Position numbers and translations under genes: made by a program. From Nageia nagi (Eukaryota > Pinophyta), in contig JBITNC010000001.1 in the NCBI GenBank assembly GCA_050084985.1, forward strand, positions 10,726,001 through 10,790,000: a stretch of DNA of 64,000 nt, read 5' to 3'. How positions within the stretch are numbered: position 1 is the first letter of the stretch; each line of letters opens with the position of its first letter. The notes below the pieces were generated by a model. That model searched no databases and had not been told where the DNA came from. It worked only from the letters and a program-made list of their open reading frames with translations. Positions 41,800 through 53,813 of the stretch are shown here, in pieces.

Positions 41800-43420
41800 A
41801 TTTTGTTACGGTATTCTACTCCATATCTTGTACTTTTTCATCTAATTAAATTATTGATTTTGGTTGCACCAATCACCTATACTTTGAAAAAGATAAGTTT
41901 GAGAATTTTTATAAGTATATAAAAGATGCAATTATGATAGGTAATAACTCTACCCTTGAAGTCTAAGGAATTTAGAGTGTGTTGATTCACAGGAAGGTTC
42001 TTGATAATGTGCTCTATGTTCCTAAGCTTAGGATGAACCTTCTCTTTGTAATCCAAGTTACTAAAAAAGGGTACTTTTTTGAGTTCTACTCTTGATATTG
42101 GTGCATTAATAAAGGACTTTCCATGTTGGTTAAAGGATTAGTGAAATATGATCTCTACATTGTGGATCAAGTTCCATCAAAGATGTGTCTTGCTACAAGT
42201 GTGTGTTTTAGAGGTAATCTTTGGCACCAATATTTAGAGCATCTTAACCATAATAGTATTCAAGTCATGAAATACCAAGAACTTATGGAAGGTTAATTTT
42301 CAATTTCTCTTTCGATTGGTCTATGTGAGAAGTGCATCCTTAGCAAGATGAATTGATAAAGATTTAAAAAAGATAAGAAAAAAAGAGCATCTCAACCTCT
42401 TCAAGTTGTGCATTCAGATTTGATGGGTCCATTTTAGACTAAGTTGCTTAAGAGAGCATCTTACATCTTGACCTTCATTAATGACTTTAGTAGGATGACC
42501 TTTGGTTATCTACTTGAACACAAAGATCAAACATTTGAGAGTTTTAAAGGTTTTTAAGGCCTTTATTAAAAATCAAACTAACCTTAAAATCAAGATGTTG
42601 AGATCAGATAATGGGAAAGAATATAACAATAATGAGTTTAATGACTATTATGCTAAGTATGGAATTAAGAGGCAATTTACGATTCTTTACATTTCTTAGC
42701 AGAATGGTGTTATTGAAAGGAAAAATAGGATAATTATGGAAATAGCTAGATGCATGTTGGGTAATCTTCCTAGTTTCTTATGGGGTAAAGCTATGAGCAC
42801 TACTATTTTCACCTTGAATAGGTGTTCCACAAAAGCCATTCAAGGTAAAACTCCTTTTAAGGCATGGTCAAGAAGAAAACCTAACATTTCTCACCTTAAG
42901 GTGTCTGCTTGTGAAGCATTCTCCTACATTATTTTTGAAAAAAGAAAAAAATTTGATAAAAGAGCTGAAAAATGCATCTTTATGGGTTATAATAGTCATT
43001 ATAGAGGCTACAGGCTCAACTTTTCATCCTGTAAAGGAGTGTTTGTTTCTAAAGATATAAAGTTCAATGAACTTCCTAAAGAACTTGCTTCTAATGAGGA
43101 TGTTGATGATCCAGATGACTCGTTAGTTGCACCTAGTTGGTTGGATATTAATGTAGTCAAGTCACCTCAAGAGCAAAATTCTCTAACTCAAAAGGTAATA
43201 AGGAGCATGACCTTAAACAAATCCTTATTTGCCAAGATTAACAATAAACATGAGCCCTCATCTTTTAAGGATGCTTCTAAGCATCAGTGCTGGGTAGAAG
43301 CCATGAAAGTAGAGTATGAGGCACTTATGAAAAATGAAACTTTAGATTTGGTTCCTTATTCCAATGAGAAAAATATGATTAGAAATAAGTGGATCTACAA
43401 GGTCAAATTCAATTAAACTT
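41800..43420 (+). pseudogene. Protease and integrase of copia C (decayed)
   Basis: Protease traces lie near 41845-42060. The GAG-pre-integrase motif lies near 42220 (LWHQY..HLNHNS, altered). 42502-42699 encodes LRSDNGKEYNNNEFNDY and 42736-43416 the C-terminal integrase part (MEIARCMLGNLPSFLW ... CEAFSYI) leading into the first RT residues. The catalytic pieces are separated by stops. Confidence 0.87.
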
Positions 43421-44760
43421 GGAGATATTGAGAAATACAAGGCAAGGTTAGTAGCCAAACGTTTTGCTTGGAAATATGGTGTAGATTATGAGAAAACCTT
43501 TGCTCCCATGGCAAAGATAACTACTATGAGAATTATCCTTGCTCTTTCTGCAACTCAAGAATGGAAAGTTTTTCAACTTTATATCAAGAGTGCATTTTTC
43601 AATGGTGAATTAGTTGTGAAAATCTTCATGAATCAACTAGAAGGGTTTATTATGGAAGGCAAAGAGTCTTTCATATGCAAGGTAAAAAAATCATTATATG
43701 CACTTAAGCAAGCACCTAGAGCTTGGTACAAGAAGATTTCAAGGTACTTTGCAAACATTAGATTCAAGTGTTTTTTTTTATTTTGATTTATATGTGTTCA
43801 ATCAAATAAAATATATGGTCTTGATTCTCCTTTATGTGGATGATCTTCTAATAATTGAAAACAATGATAAAATCATTCAAGAGTGTATATCCAAACTCAA
43901 GGCAACATTTAAAAAAAATGATCTTGGTCTCTTGCACTACTATCTTGTAATGAAAGTGTATCAATACAAGGATTGTACCTATCTTAGTTAATCCAAGTAT
44001 ATATCAAACATCTTGCAAAAATTTGGAATAGAGAAGTGTAGATATGCTGTGATCCCAGTCTCTCCTGGAATCACTATTTCTCTGAGCTCCAACTCTCAGT
44101 TGGTTGATGCTACAACTTATAAGCAATTAATTGGTAGTCTTTTGTATTTGACTATTTTCAGGCCAGATATTACCTTTACAATGAATCTAATAGTATGATT
44201 CATGCAAAAACCATATGTTGAGCACCTAAATGTTGTTAAGCAAATCTTGAGGTATGTTGCATGGATGAAGGATCTTACTCTCAAGTATTCTAAGTTACTC
44301 TCAGTTATTCTTTCAGGGTTCTCAAATTTTGATTATGGGGGAGATAGAGATGATAAGAAATCAACCTCTGCATATATGTTTAGCATTGGTTCAAGTGCTA
44401 TCTCTTGGGCTTCCAAGAAGTAGCCCATTGTTTCTCTTTCCACCATAAAAGTCAAATACCATGCTATGTATGTTGCAACCTAGGAAGCTATTTGGCTAAG
44501 GCATCTTTTGAAAGAAAATGGGTATGAGCAAGCTAACTCATCTTTGATTTCTTCAAATAATCAGTTGACTATTTCTTTAGCTAAAAATCTTATGTTCAAT
44601 CAGAGAATAAAACATGTGGAAATCTAAGCCCATTTTATCAGGGAGAAGGTTCTTGATGGAGTCATACACTTGGAATATTATCCATCCACCTTAAAATTTG
44701 CTAATTTGTTCATCAATCCCCTTCTTAAAGCTTAATTTTGTCAGCTTAGGGATGCTATCG
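43420..44760 (+). pseudogene. Reverse transcriptase and RNase H of copia C (decayed)
   Basis: 43508-43786 encodes the palm start with FQLYIKSAFFNGELVV (the catalytic D of QLDV changed to Y). 43698-43991 encodes YVDDLL. 44013-44423 encodes the RNase H entry with FDYGGDRDDKKSTSAYMFSIG. The final FTKPLPE-type end is degraded at about 44700-44760. At least four frame breaks are present. Confidence 0.88.
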
Positions 44761-45497
44761 GTTGGTGAAGTTGCCCTCAAGGGGGAGTGAAGTTTGAATT
44801 CATATTTATGATGATAACTTCACTCTAGAAAGGGTTTATGCTAATAGTGTTGAAATTATTATACACCTTTATAGTAAATTTGCTCTACATGAAGAACTTG
44901 TTGTACAAATTTTTAGAGAAAAAAAAGAAGCCAATTAACACTATTTAGTTATCCATGGTGAGGAACTATTAATGCTTTTGGCATTATTAGTTATCCATAT
45001 ATGAGGAACTCTATAGTGTCTTTTGGCACTATAATTATCCATATGTAGGAACTCTTAGTGCATGCTCAATTGAAAGATAATCAACATCTATTTTGTATAT
45101 ATAGTGATTATGAGATTGGTTTGGCATCTTTGTGATGACTTATAGTGCACCATGATAATTAATGATGGCATTTGTTTGTATCATTATTCTTGTGATATGA
45201 ATAGTTGCATCTAATGATCTTGTTTTTGAGATGCTTATGACTTGCAGTTCTTTTGAATGCAGGTTACTTACTTCGAGTGTGTAGCTCTTGAGACTCTTCA
45301 TGATACCAATTGGATGAATACTTCATGTACATTGAAATCGATTATGGTTAATGATTGTATTTGGCAAAGTAGTGAGCTCAAGCTAGATCTTCTTACTTCA
45401 TAAATATGTAAAAAAACTTTAATCTCTGTTGTGTTATTAGAGAAACTCTTTATTTTTCTTTATCTCTTATACTCTATCCCAATAAGCATTAAAGGAG
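44761..45497 (+). other. Post-pol region of copia C
   Basis: It is non-coding. One hairpin unit (about 44866-44915), several TTATCCATATGTGAGGAACTC-type repeats (44945-45060) and a degraded PPT (GCATTAAAGGAG) precede the LTR. Confidence 0.6.
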
Positions 45498-45968
45498 TGT
45501 TGAAATGATAATGCATTATTGTAAAGGTTTTGTAATAATCTTCTATGTAAGTTCACTAATGTTTAAGTATAATTTATACCTTAAGTATTTAATGAATATG
45601 ATAATGTAATTGTCCTACACTCCATGTCATGAGCATGCCCCTTAGGTAAAAGGGAGTGCATGTCATGACTTTGTACATTGCGGTAAAAGGGTGATCCAAA
45701 GAGGGATTTTAGGTTATAAATTAACTCCCCTTTTGATCATACACCATTATGGTAAATTTATGCTAATGGATAGTATTTAGAGTTGGTTAAAAGTTTAAGA
45801 GTTCATATTGAATGAAGTGAGATCTAGTTACGGATGAACTCCTAGTTGCTAGACACTTAATCTTGATATTTTGTGAGATTTATTTATGAGTTACTTGAGT
45901 GATTTGTGAGCTTACATGTGAAACTTGGGAGTTAACGTTTATTTTAGATTTATAGTTTCAACTCTCAT
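45498..45968 (+). repeat. 3' LTR of copia C, about 471 bp
   Basis: It aligns with 37629-38127 but has lost many single bases and short stretches. The exact right end is uncertain by one base. Confidence 0.85.
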
Positions 45969-46005
45969 AGGTTAAGGTCCGGTTCAGGTTTAAGGTTAAG
46001 TGAAG
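45969..46005 (+). repeat. Minisatellite fragment between copia C and gypsy D
   Basis: This 37-bp piece of the same GGTTAAGG/GGTTTAAGG repeat lies between the two LTRs. It shows that two independent retrotransposons landed 37 bp apart. Confidence 0.65.
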
Positions 46006-46363
46006 TGTTACGATTCTGCTAGTCTTAAATAAATAATGCAAAAATAAAATAAGATTTCTCTTTTCATGAAATAAGTTCGTAGATCTGCAAACTCATCAAT
46101 ATCTCAATAGATAATAGAACTCGATTTGCAAATAACACTAAATCATATAGCTTTCTAAATAAGAGCTGAATCGTTGGTCCTTCGACGGCTTCCTCATTAC
46201 ACTTCAATCCAAAAATATACTAAATGATGATTCCAAGTTACAACTCTTATAGATCACAACCAACCCAATCCACCCTAATAATAATTATGGTATTAACATT
46301 ACAATCCGATTACATCATAATATACTACAATATAATTAAATGTTAGATGTGGGAATCCTAACA
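46006..46363 (-). repeat. 3' LTR of gypsy D
   Basis: Terminal TGTTA..CTAACA. It is shorter than the other LTR through scattered deletions. The adjacent PPT on the minus strand reads CTAAGAGGGTGGCA. Confidence 0.9.
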
Positions 46364-47600
46364 TGCCACCCTCTTAGAACAAAGCTTTGCCTCAAGCTTA
46401 AATTTAGAAATGACGTATTGAGTACACTTCCAAGTGCATCTCAGGTTCCAATCCTCCCACTACACTAGAACTTCAGTTAATATACGATTACGATATTGCA
46501 GGAAACTCATGCTAACTCTTTCAGTTCAATTACAGAGCAATCTTTCGCTAACTCTAATAAACTGTGTTTGAATCTGTACTTGGAACCAACCACCTTTAGC
46601 AGAACATGAAAAATTGATGATTCTAGAAGCACGGTACTCCAATTGTAACATTAGTCTAATCGCTGAAGAACTTTATAAGCCCATAGAATTTGGAGCCAAC
46701 TTTTTGATCCTTTGATCTTAGGATTTTTGTCTATAAGGCTAAGTCCATAAAAATACCATGTCACCCTCCTTGAAATCCTCTCTGATCTTGTTGATCAACT
46801 ATTGCTTCATACGGTTTGTGCAGCTTGTAGTTTTCTTGAGCAATGAAGAATACCACTCGATTATCAACTCTAATCGACTGCTACAATTACTACTACTACC
46901 ACATAAGATGACATTGTAGGGGTGCCTATCCATACATGCTTCATAGGGAGTCATCTTGATTGAGGAATGGTATGAAGAATTGTACCACATTCGGCCAATG
47001 GGACCATTTTACCCAATGAATTGGTTGTTTGAAGTAAAGCAACGTAATAAGTCTCTAACACACTATATTAAATTTCTCATTGACCATCAGTTTGGGGTTT
47101 ATAGGCTGAACTCTGTTGAGTTCGGTGTTCCTTAAGCTTAAAAAATTCCCTGCAAAAATGACTAGTGAAGTTGATCACGATCACAACAATATCTTTGCAT
47201 GCATGAATTTGAAAATATTATCCATAAATAGCTAGCCAATGATGACCTTAGGGTGGATAAAGAACAAATGTGCATATTTAGATAATCGATCCACCACCAC
47301 CATGATAATTGATTTTCCATGTGATTTTGGAAGGCCCTCAATAAAGTCCATTGAAATATCTGTCCATGTATGCTCTAGAATGGGAAGCGGTTGGAGGAGG
47401 CCTGGAGTGCCTATTGTTTCCCCTTTCCGTTGACACACATCACATTCAGCTACAAACTATTTGATATCTTGTTTCATGCCAACTTAATAAAATGATCTAG
47501 CCACACGCTTGTAGGTTCTCAAGAAACCAAAGTGTCCTGTAGCTGGTGTAGAATGCAATTCATGTAGTATCGCTTCTCGACACTACAACTGTGATGGTAA
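46364..47600 (-). pseudogene. Integrase and chromodomain of gypsy D (decayed)
   Basis: 47232-47438 encodes CQRKGE..GLLQPLPILEHTWTDISMDFIEGLPKS and VVVDRLSKYAHL, the integrase core. 46799-46990 encodes WYNSSYHSSIKMTPYEA, which follows the catalytic glutamate region. 46364-46510 contains a degraded chromodomain: EVLV (stop) WEDW ... SKFKLEAKLCSK. Several stops are present. In chromoviruses this domain directs insertion to marked chromatin. Confidence 0.85.
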
Positions 47601-49060
47601 CATTATCCTACCCTTGAATCTTAAAATTCCATTACTCCATGTATGGTGGGGTTTCAGTGTAGGGTCAACTTTGAGTTATTGAATCAACTCCTAGATAGAA
47701 CTATCAACAAGCCACTCTTGTTTAACCATATCCATCCATTGTGGAACCGATGAAGAAAAAGCTTGCAAGGTAGGTTCGTCTTCAAATTTTCATGATAAAG
47801 CATCAGCAACCACATTTTCTTTACCCTTGCGATACATTATGTCATAATCATACCCCAAAAGTTTTGTGACCCATTTATGTTGCTTAGGAGTTGAGATTCG
47901 TTGTTCCAAGAAGTACTTCAGGCTATGATGGTCTGTAAGGATGAGGAAGTGTTGACCAATGAGGTACGGTCACCATCGTTGCATCGCATGAATGATAACC
48001 ATCATTTATTTTTCATATGTTGACCTTCCCAAATTTTTTCCTGATAGTGCCTTACTGGTAAAAGCTAGAGGTCTTCCTTCCTACATCAAAATTGCACCAA
48101 TTCCCACACCACAAGCATCACTTTCAATGACAAATGTTTTTGAGAAGTCTGGCATGACTAAGACAGGAGTAGAACACTTTGCCCCTTTTAACTTATTAAA
48201 AGCATCCTCTGCTTGAGGTGACCAACTAAATGCATTCTTTTTCAATAGGGTTGTCAATGGTGCTGCTATTTTACCATAGTCTTTTACAAACTTATGGTAA
48301 TACCTAATCAATCCAAGGAATCCTTGTAAACTTCTTAGAGACTTAGGGGCACTCCAATTTTGCATGTCTTGAATTTTATGGGGATCCACCTTGACCCCTT
48401 CCTCTGAAATAATATGCCCAAATGAACATTTTGACTCCTTAGCATACAACTGGTTGGCATGCATAACTTGTAAAGTTTGGTCTACATGTGCCACATGTTC
48501 TTCCAAAGTTTTGCTATAAACCAGAATGTCATCAAAGAAAACTAGAATGAATTTTCTAAGAAATGGATGGAAGATATGATTCATTAAACTTTGGAAGGTA
48601 CAGGGTGCATTTTTAAGACCAAACAGCATCACCAAAAATTCATAATGGCCATCATGAGTGCAAAAAGCAGTTCTTGGGATATCTTCCTCCTTGAGTCAAA
48701 TCTGATGATACCCTAATCGCAAATCTAATTTTGAAAAATATTTGGCCCCATGTAACTCATCCAATAATTCATCAATAACTGGGATAGGAAACTTATCCTT
48801 CACAGTGATTTTGTTAAGAGCTCGAAAGTCTACACACATCCGCCATGAACCATCTTTTTTACGAACCAAAATCACAGGAGAAGAATAGGGACTTACACTG
48901 GGTCTTATGATTCCTGCTTCCAACATTTCCTGGACCAACCTTTCAATTTCATTTTTTTGCAAGCAGGGATATTGATATGGTCTAATGTTTGGTGGTAGAC
49001 TACCAGGAATCAACTGGATGGCATGATCATGAGAACGATGAGGAGGCAACCCTGTAAGCT
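47600..49060 (-). pseudogene. Reverse transcriptase and RNase H of gypsy D (decayed)
   Basis: 48081-48635 encodes FGLKNAPCTFQSLMN, the catalytic FFDDILVYS, FLGLIRYYHKFVKDYG, and the RNase H start VIESDACGVGIGAIL. The RT start ([33 protein letters not shown]) is in the upstream frame 48696-49733. One stop or shift near 48640-48700 separates them. RNase H continues to about 47620 in broken frames. Confidence 0.93.
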
Positions 49061-49733
49061 CTTCAAAGATATCTTTATGCTGATCCACCAACTGTTGCAA
49101 TGCGTTAGACTCCCCCACTTTTGATTCCATGGACTGAATAAAAAATAATTGGGCCATCATTCCCTTCTCACTTCGATGAAGGATCTTTTCCATATGATGT
49201 GAACTCACAACAAGTGAAGGTCCTGCTTGTAACCCTATGAGAGTATACTCTTGTCCCCCAACTGTGAACTTCATCCAAAGTTCTGCAAAATCCCATAAGA
49301 TTGGTCCCAAAGTTCTAAGCGATTGTGCCCCTAAGACAACGTCACATCCACCTAAGGGTAAGGCATACATGTCACTCTTCAAGGTGTAGTGACCCATATT
49401 GAGCTTGACATTACGACAAGTTCCCTTGCATGCTATCTTTCCTCCATTTCCAATCATTACCTCAAAGTTGTTAGTAGGATGTATGTAGCAATTGACATCT
49501 CGTGCTACTTGTGGATCAATGAAGTTGTGTGTACTTATATAATCTAGCAACACAATGAGAGTTTTCTTTTTGAAGGATCCTTTGACCTTCATGGTTTGTG
49601 GAGAAGAAATTCTGGCAAGAGCATTAAGTGAAATTTTGGGAGTATCTTCATTGGTGTTACCAGTTTTAGTGGCCTCTTCCTCTATCTCGACCTCCTCATC
49701 ATCATATTGGTCACTAGAAGCATTTGCATTCAA
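48696..49733 (-). pseudogene. Protease to RT start of gypsy D
   Basis: This is a 345-residue open stretch. The protease lies in the first third. Its catalytic motif, normally DSGAT, reads [10 protein letters not shown], so the active site is altered. A spacer ([20 protein letters not shown]) leads into RT. The frame ends at the YHQI block. Confidence 0.9.
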
Positions 49734-49799
49734 TAAGTATAATTTTTATGTGGTGCATCGATGGCTTGGTCCAAACTTCTCATCACAATTATAGCAGAA

Positions 49800-50694
49800 T
49801 CCCTTCTTCCGATGCTCTTCCATTTCTTATGGGGTTAGCCTCTTAATTTGTAGTGGTCAATCCATTCTTGGAGCTTGAGGATGATGGGGTGGTTTCCCAA
49901 ACTATTGTCATCCTTGGCAACGCTGAGCATTGAACTTATCCTCGGCCAACTTTGCCAACCCTATTGTCTCCATCATTGTATTAGGTTTAAACATTTTGAC
50001 TTCGGTCTTAATTTCCTCCTTTAAGCCACTGATAAAATAACTTTTGAAAAAAGCTTCATCCAACCCTGTTGTATGATTTGCAAGTTTCTCAAATTGGGTC
50101 TGATAGTCTCTTACTGTTGATGTCTATCGTAACTTAGTGAGTGCTCCTGTGAAGTCCTCAAAAGCAGTCAGTCCAAACCTGACTAGTAGTTATTTTATGA
50201 ATTCCCCCCAATCAGGACGGCCATTAGTTCTTTCAAACCATTGATACCATTGAACAACCTCAAGATCCAAATGAAATGAAGCAATGCTAACCTTTTGATC
50301 CTTAGGAATTTGGTTTAAGGAAAAGTATTATTCAGATTGATAGATCCAACTAGTCGAGTCCTCTCCATCGAACCTGAGAAAATCAAGCTTAGTTGTTCTT
50401 GGAATAATAGATGCTTGTGGACCTGCGTGTTGGTAGGTATTCCTATTTTGATTAGAACTTCCTACTGATGAATTTTGTGCCTGTTGTGTTGATTATGTCA
50501 ATGTTTGAATTTGGATTATGTTCCTATCTAGGGCATTATACTTAAGATCCAATCCTGATAACTTTGCATTCAAATCATCAAACATGTCCTTGAGATTCAC
50601 TCCTCCCAATGTAGATTTAATCTATTGAATCTCTTGGTCTAAATCCTTCAATGTCAGGTCTTGAGATCTTCTCCCTTCAGCCATTTTTTTTTAA
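49800..50694 (-). pseudogene. Gag of gypsy D (decayed)
   Basis: The minus strand has ATG at 50694 (MAEGRRSQDLTLKDLD). The frame is soon broken by stops. Gag core words (a W..WI... motif and a QTYLKQ-like part) can be followed to about 49900. A possible zinc knuckle (HRKKGFCYNCDEKF) lies near 49770-49810. Confidence 0.7.
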
Positions 50695-51821
50695 ACTGCT
50701 ATTTCTGAAAAATTGCTATTTTTAGTAACTGCTATTTCTGGAAACTCCTATTTCTAGAAAGGCAAAAAAGTGTATGGGTGCAGTATATCAAAACGATCAG
50801 TGTGAAAAAATATTCGTAATGGTATAAGTCTCAAAAAAGTGAATTTGGGCTGCTGAAAATGTTTTTGTGGATACTAGCCTAAATATGGTGAATGGAGAAA
50901 ATAAATTATGGTGGTTATGTTGGGAACTATATGAAGATGGAGGAATTAGGATGTGAAAATTTACAGAAAGGTGGGAAATGGTGTAACTAAGATCCAAATT
51001 GAATTTCAATTTTTTTAGAGCTGTGTAGAATATTTTATGAATTTTTTTGATAGTATTTTGGGTAAAAATTTGCTCCAAAATAGAGTAAAATTAAAACCAA
51101 AATAACTTTTTTGTTTGAGCTCTGTTTGCAGCGATTTTTTTTTCTATGGCTGTAAGATCAAAAAGTAGCAAAAAAGTTTTTTTTTTTTCACAGTGGGGCC
51201 CACGGCCATTTACACTCAACAATAGGTGGCCGCCAAAACTCAACCCTGAAACACACCCCTTTTTTTTGTTGGATTTCTTTTTGCTTTACTGTAAGATACT
51301 ATGATTCTGAACTTTGAACTCTGAACTCTAAGCTCTGAATTGATTTACTATAGTACCTTATGCCTCCCAAGTTAATTTTTTTTTTTTGGTTTTCTATGGA
51401 AAAATCGAACTAGAGTAAGGTGTGTTTGCTCTGTAGGCCCACCTTAAAACTCCTCCTATCCAACTTTCGTAATAAAAGAGGCTGCAGAGATAGCTTCTAT
51501 GGTGAGTAACTTCCCAGGGCTAACAGCTTACCGGTGCACTATAGTTTACAAATTTTCGACAGATTCCTACCTAATTCCAATTTTTTTTCCTAGATGGTCT
51601 CCGATATACCTTTCAGTACATGGAGTCCGATTCTGTATACAGGTTTTATCTAAGGCCTGGGTATTGATGCAGAGTTTTATGCACCTCACTTCACACATAG
51701 CTTTATGGGCAAACATGCTTAGCCAAAAATGATAGATCCTCTGTGATATTTTAAAACCCTCGACACAGGGTTTCTAGCCTAGACTCTAAAAAATTTCTAC
51801 AGCAGAATGGCCCTGGAAAGA
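50695..51821 (-). other. Leader of gypsy D
   Basis: This is non-coding DNA between PBS and gag, with poly-T/A tracts and short repeated words (CTGCTATTTCTG at about 50697 and 50731). No gene is supported. Confidence 0.55.
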
Positions 51822-51833
51822 GCTCTGATACCA
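51822..51833 (-). other. Primer binding site of gypsy D
   Basis: TGGTATCAGAGC on the minus strand lies two bases from the LTR. Confidence 0.93.
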
Positions 51834-51835
51834 CT

Positions 51836-52223
51836 TGTTATGATTCTGCTAGATCTTAAATAAAATAATGCAAAAAATAATAATAAGATTTCCAACTTTT
51901 CAATGAAATAAGAGTAGATCTGCAAAACTCATCAATATTCAATAGATAATAGAACTCGAATTTGCAAATGAAAACACTGAATCATAATAGCTTTACTGAA
52001 TAAGAGCTGAATCGTTGGCCGCTTCAAGGGGGCTTCCTTCTTACACTCCAAATCCAAAAATATGAGCTAAATGATGACATTCTCAAGCTGTACAACATCT
52101 TTATATGATACTAACCCTAACCCTAATCCACCCTACTAATAATTATGGTATTCACATTACAATCTGATTACATCATAAGTATACTACTAATATAATTAAA
52201 TGTTAGGATGTGGGATCCTAACA
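51836..52223 (-). repeat. 5' LTR of gypsy D, 388 bp
   Basis: TGTTATGATTCTGC ... GATCCTAACA. The outer flank is the GGGTTAGGG minisatellite. Confidence 0.92.
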
Positions 52224-52438
52224 GAAGGGGTTAGGGTTTGGGGTTAAGGGTGAAGGAGTTAGGGTTTAGGGTTAAGGGTGAAGGGATTAGGGTTTGGGAT
52301 TAAGGGGTTAGGGTTTGGGGTTACAGGTAAAGGGATTAAGGTTTGGGGTTAAGGGGTTAGGGATAAGGGGTTAAGGGTGAATGGGTTGATGATGAATAGG
52401 TGAGGGTTTGGGGTTAAGGGTGAAGGGCACTACAACAT
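52224..52438 (+). repeat. Telomere-like minisatellite, right part
   Basis: About eight imperfect units of GGGTTTGGGGTTAAGGGTGAA and GGGTTAGGGTTTAGGG words. It includes the plant telomere heptamer TTTAGGG but is too irregular to be a telomere. It ends directly at a CACTACAACA terminus. Confidence 0.8.
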
Positions 52439-53813
52439 AATATGCATTTAACATCAGGATGCATGTCAGATGCTCATTGTATCAAATATAAATAATGTGA
52501 GATTGCATCATTTATGCATCAATGGGTCTTTCATGTATTTAGTGATACCTTGTTTGATGCCTACTAACATAAAAAATGATGTTGAGATTGACATCAAGAC
52601 TAATGCAATATTTCATAATTTTGATGCCATTTGTGACAACATAGATGACATAAATTATGTAAAATATGATGTTATAAATGATGTAATTTTTGATGATATA
52701 GATGATGCAAATTATGTAAAATATGATGTTACAAATGTTGCCAAGTAAGGCATTATATCCCATTATTAAAATAGTTTGGCTTGTTCTAATGATAATGTAA
52801 AAACTTTCAGGTGTTTTCAAAAAATTACAATAATTTAAGGTTTAGGGTTTTAAGTTTTATGGTGGAGCTATTAGAGGAATATAGTTCATAGTATATTGTA
52901 TGTAATTAGTGATGTATTCACAACTATGAAAATGTTATCAAGCAAATTGTAGAGCGATGTCGATGGAGAAAAATATGAAGGGTAAGGAATTGGAAGAGAT
53001 GCATAGATGGGCATGAAAATGGTCATGGGCATTTAGGACAAATAAAAAAATTGAATGCATTCTTACACATATATATTCAACATTCCTACGTAATTGAGAT
53101 AATTCTTTTCCATCAAGCTCCTCTTTATATAGAGGTCAATCCAAAATATAGATTCATAGTAATACCCAGCACCACTAATGGAGAGAATTGAAATGGTGAT
53201 GAAATCTCAAAATGGATATTTATTTGGGTTTCTTGTGGGTATTTTTATTTTATTGAAATTATCCTTTAGAAAATGAAAACTGCGAGATCGATTTCATTAA
53301 ATTTTTTTGTTCATATGTAAAGTAGGAAATTAAATTTTGTATGCCATGACATCATCGTAAGTTGATATGAATTATGATGAAATAATGTTGAAATAACTGC
53401 ATAATTATGATAGTGTATTTCTTTATTTGAGTATCCATTAAATATATAATTTAGCATTGAGGTGTGCATCGATTATAACATCGTATATAGAGTTGAAAAT
53501 AATGTCATATATATAATTTAACATTAAGTCACACATAAATTATAATATTATATATAGAGTTGAAAATAGTGTCAATTTTGGGTTAGTATTAACATCATAT
53601 ATGGATTCCAAAATAAAGTCAATATTAGATTCATAAAGCATCGAAGTTAGAGTTGGTATTAGAGTGGGAATTGACATTGTTACTAGCATCAAACAATGTC
53701 CAAATAGAATTTTTGATGCCATATGATGCCAAATAATGCCATTAGTATCAAACCAAAAAAATAAAAAAGTACAACACCTACCACGATGCTAAAGCAATGA
53801 ATTGTAGTAGTGG
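52439..53813 (+). mobile_element. CACTA-type terminal segment, possibly a short non-autonomous CACTA element
   Basis: The left end is CACTACAACATAAT and the right end ...ATTGTAGTAGTG. Both carry the CACTA signature in inverted orientation, though they match each other imperfectly. Next to the ends are repeated short words typical of CACTA subterminal arrays (GATGCATG, GCATCA, GATGCCATATGATGCC). The interior is AT-rich with repeated ATGTAAAATATGATGTTA (about 52655 and 52715), and no gene. The flanking trinucleotides (GGG and GCC) do not match, so this may instead be the right end of the larger CACTA element whose transposase lies to the left. Confidence 0.45.

Larger units (their letters stand above)
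37629..45968 (+). mobile_element. Copia C, decayed LTR retrotransposon
   Basis: The 5' LTR is 37629-38127 (499 bp). The 3' LTR is 45498-45968 (about 471 bp, with many deletions). The target duplication is imperfect (GGGTT against AGGTT). The PBS at 38130 has one change. Layout: leader 38142-40843, gag 40844-about 41770, PR/IN about 41800-43090, RT/RH about 43270-44730. All frames are broken. It is inserted in the telomere-like repeat. Confidence 0.9.
46006..52223 (-). mobile_element. Gypsy D, Ty3/gypsy chromovirus (decayed)
   Basis: The 3' LTR is 46006-46363 (358 bp, with many small deletions) and the 5' LTR is 51836-52223 (388 bp). The PBS, complementary to initiator tRNA-Met, is at 51822-51833 (minus). 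GAAG flanks both ends (a 4-bp match). The order on the minus strand is gag, PR, RT, RH, IN, chromodomain, which is the gypsy order. The chromodomain remnant places it among the chromoviruses. Confidence 0.92.

Noticed and set aside
52224-52438. A true telomere
   Set aside because: The units are irregular and only partly TTTAGGG, and other DNA continues on both sides.
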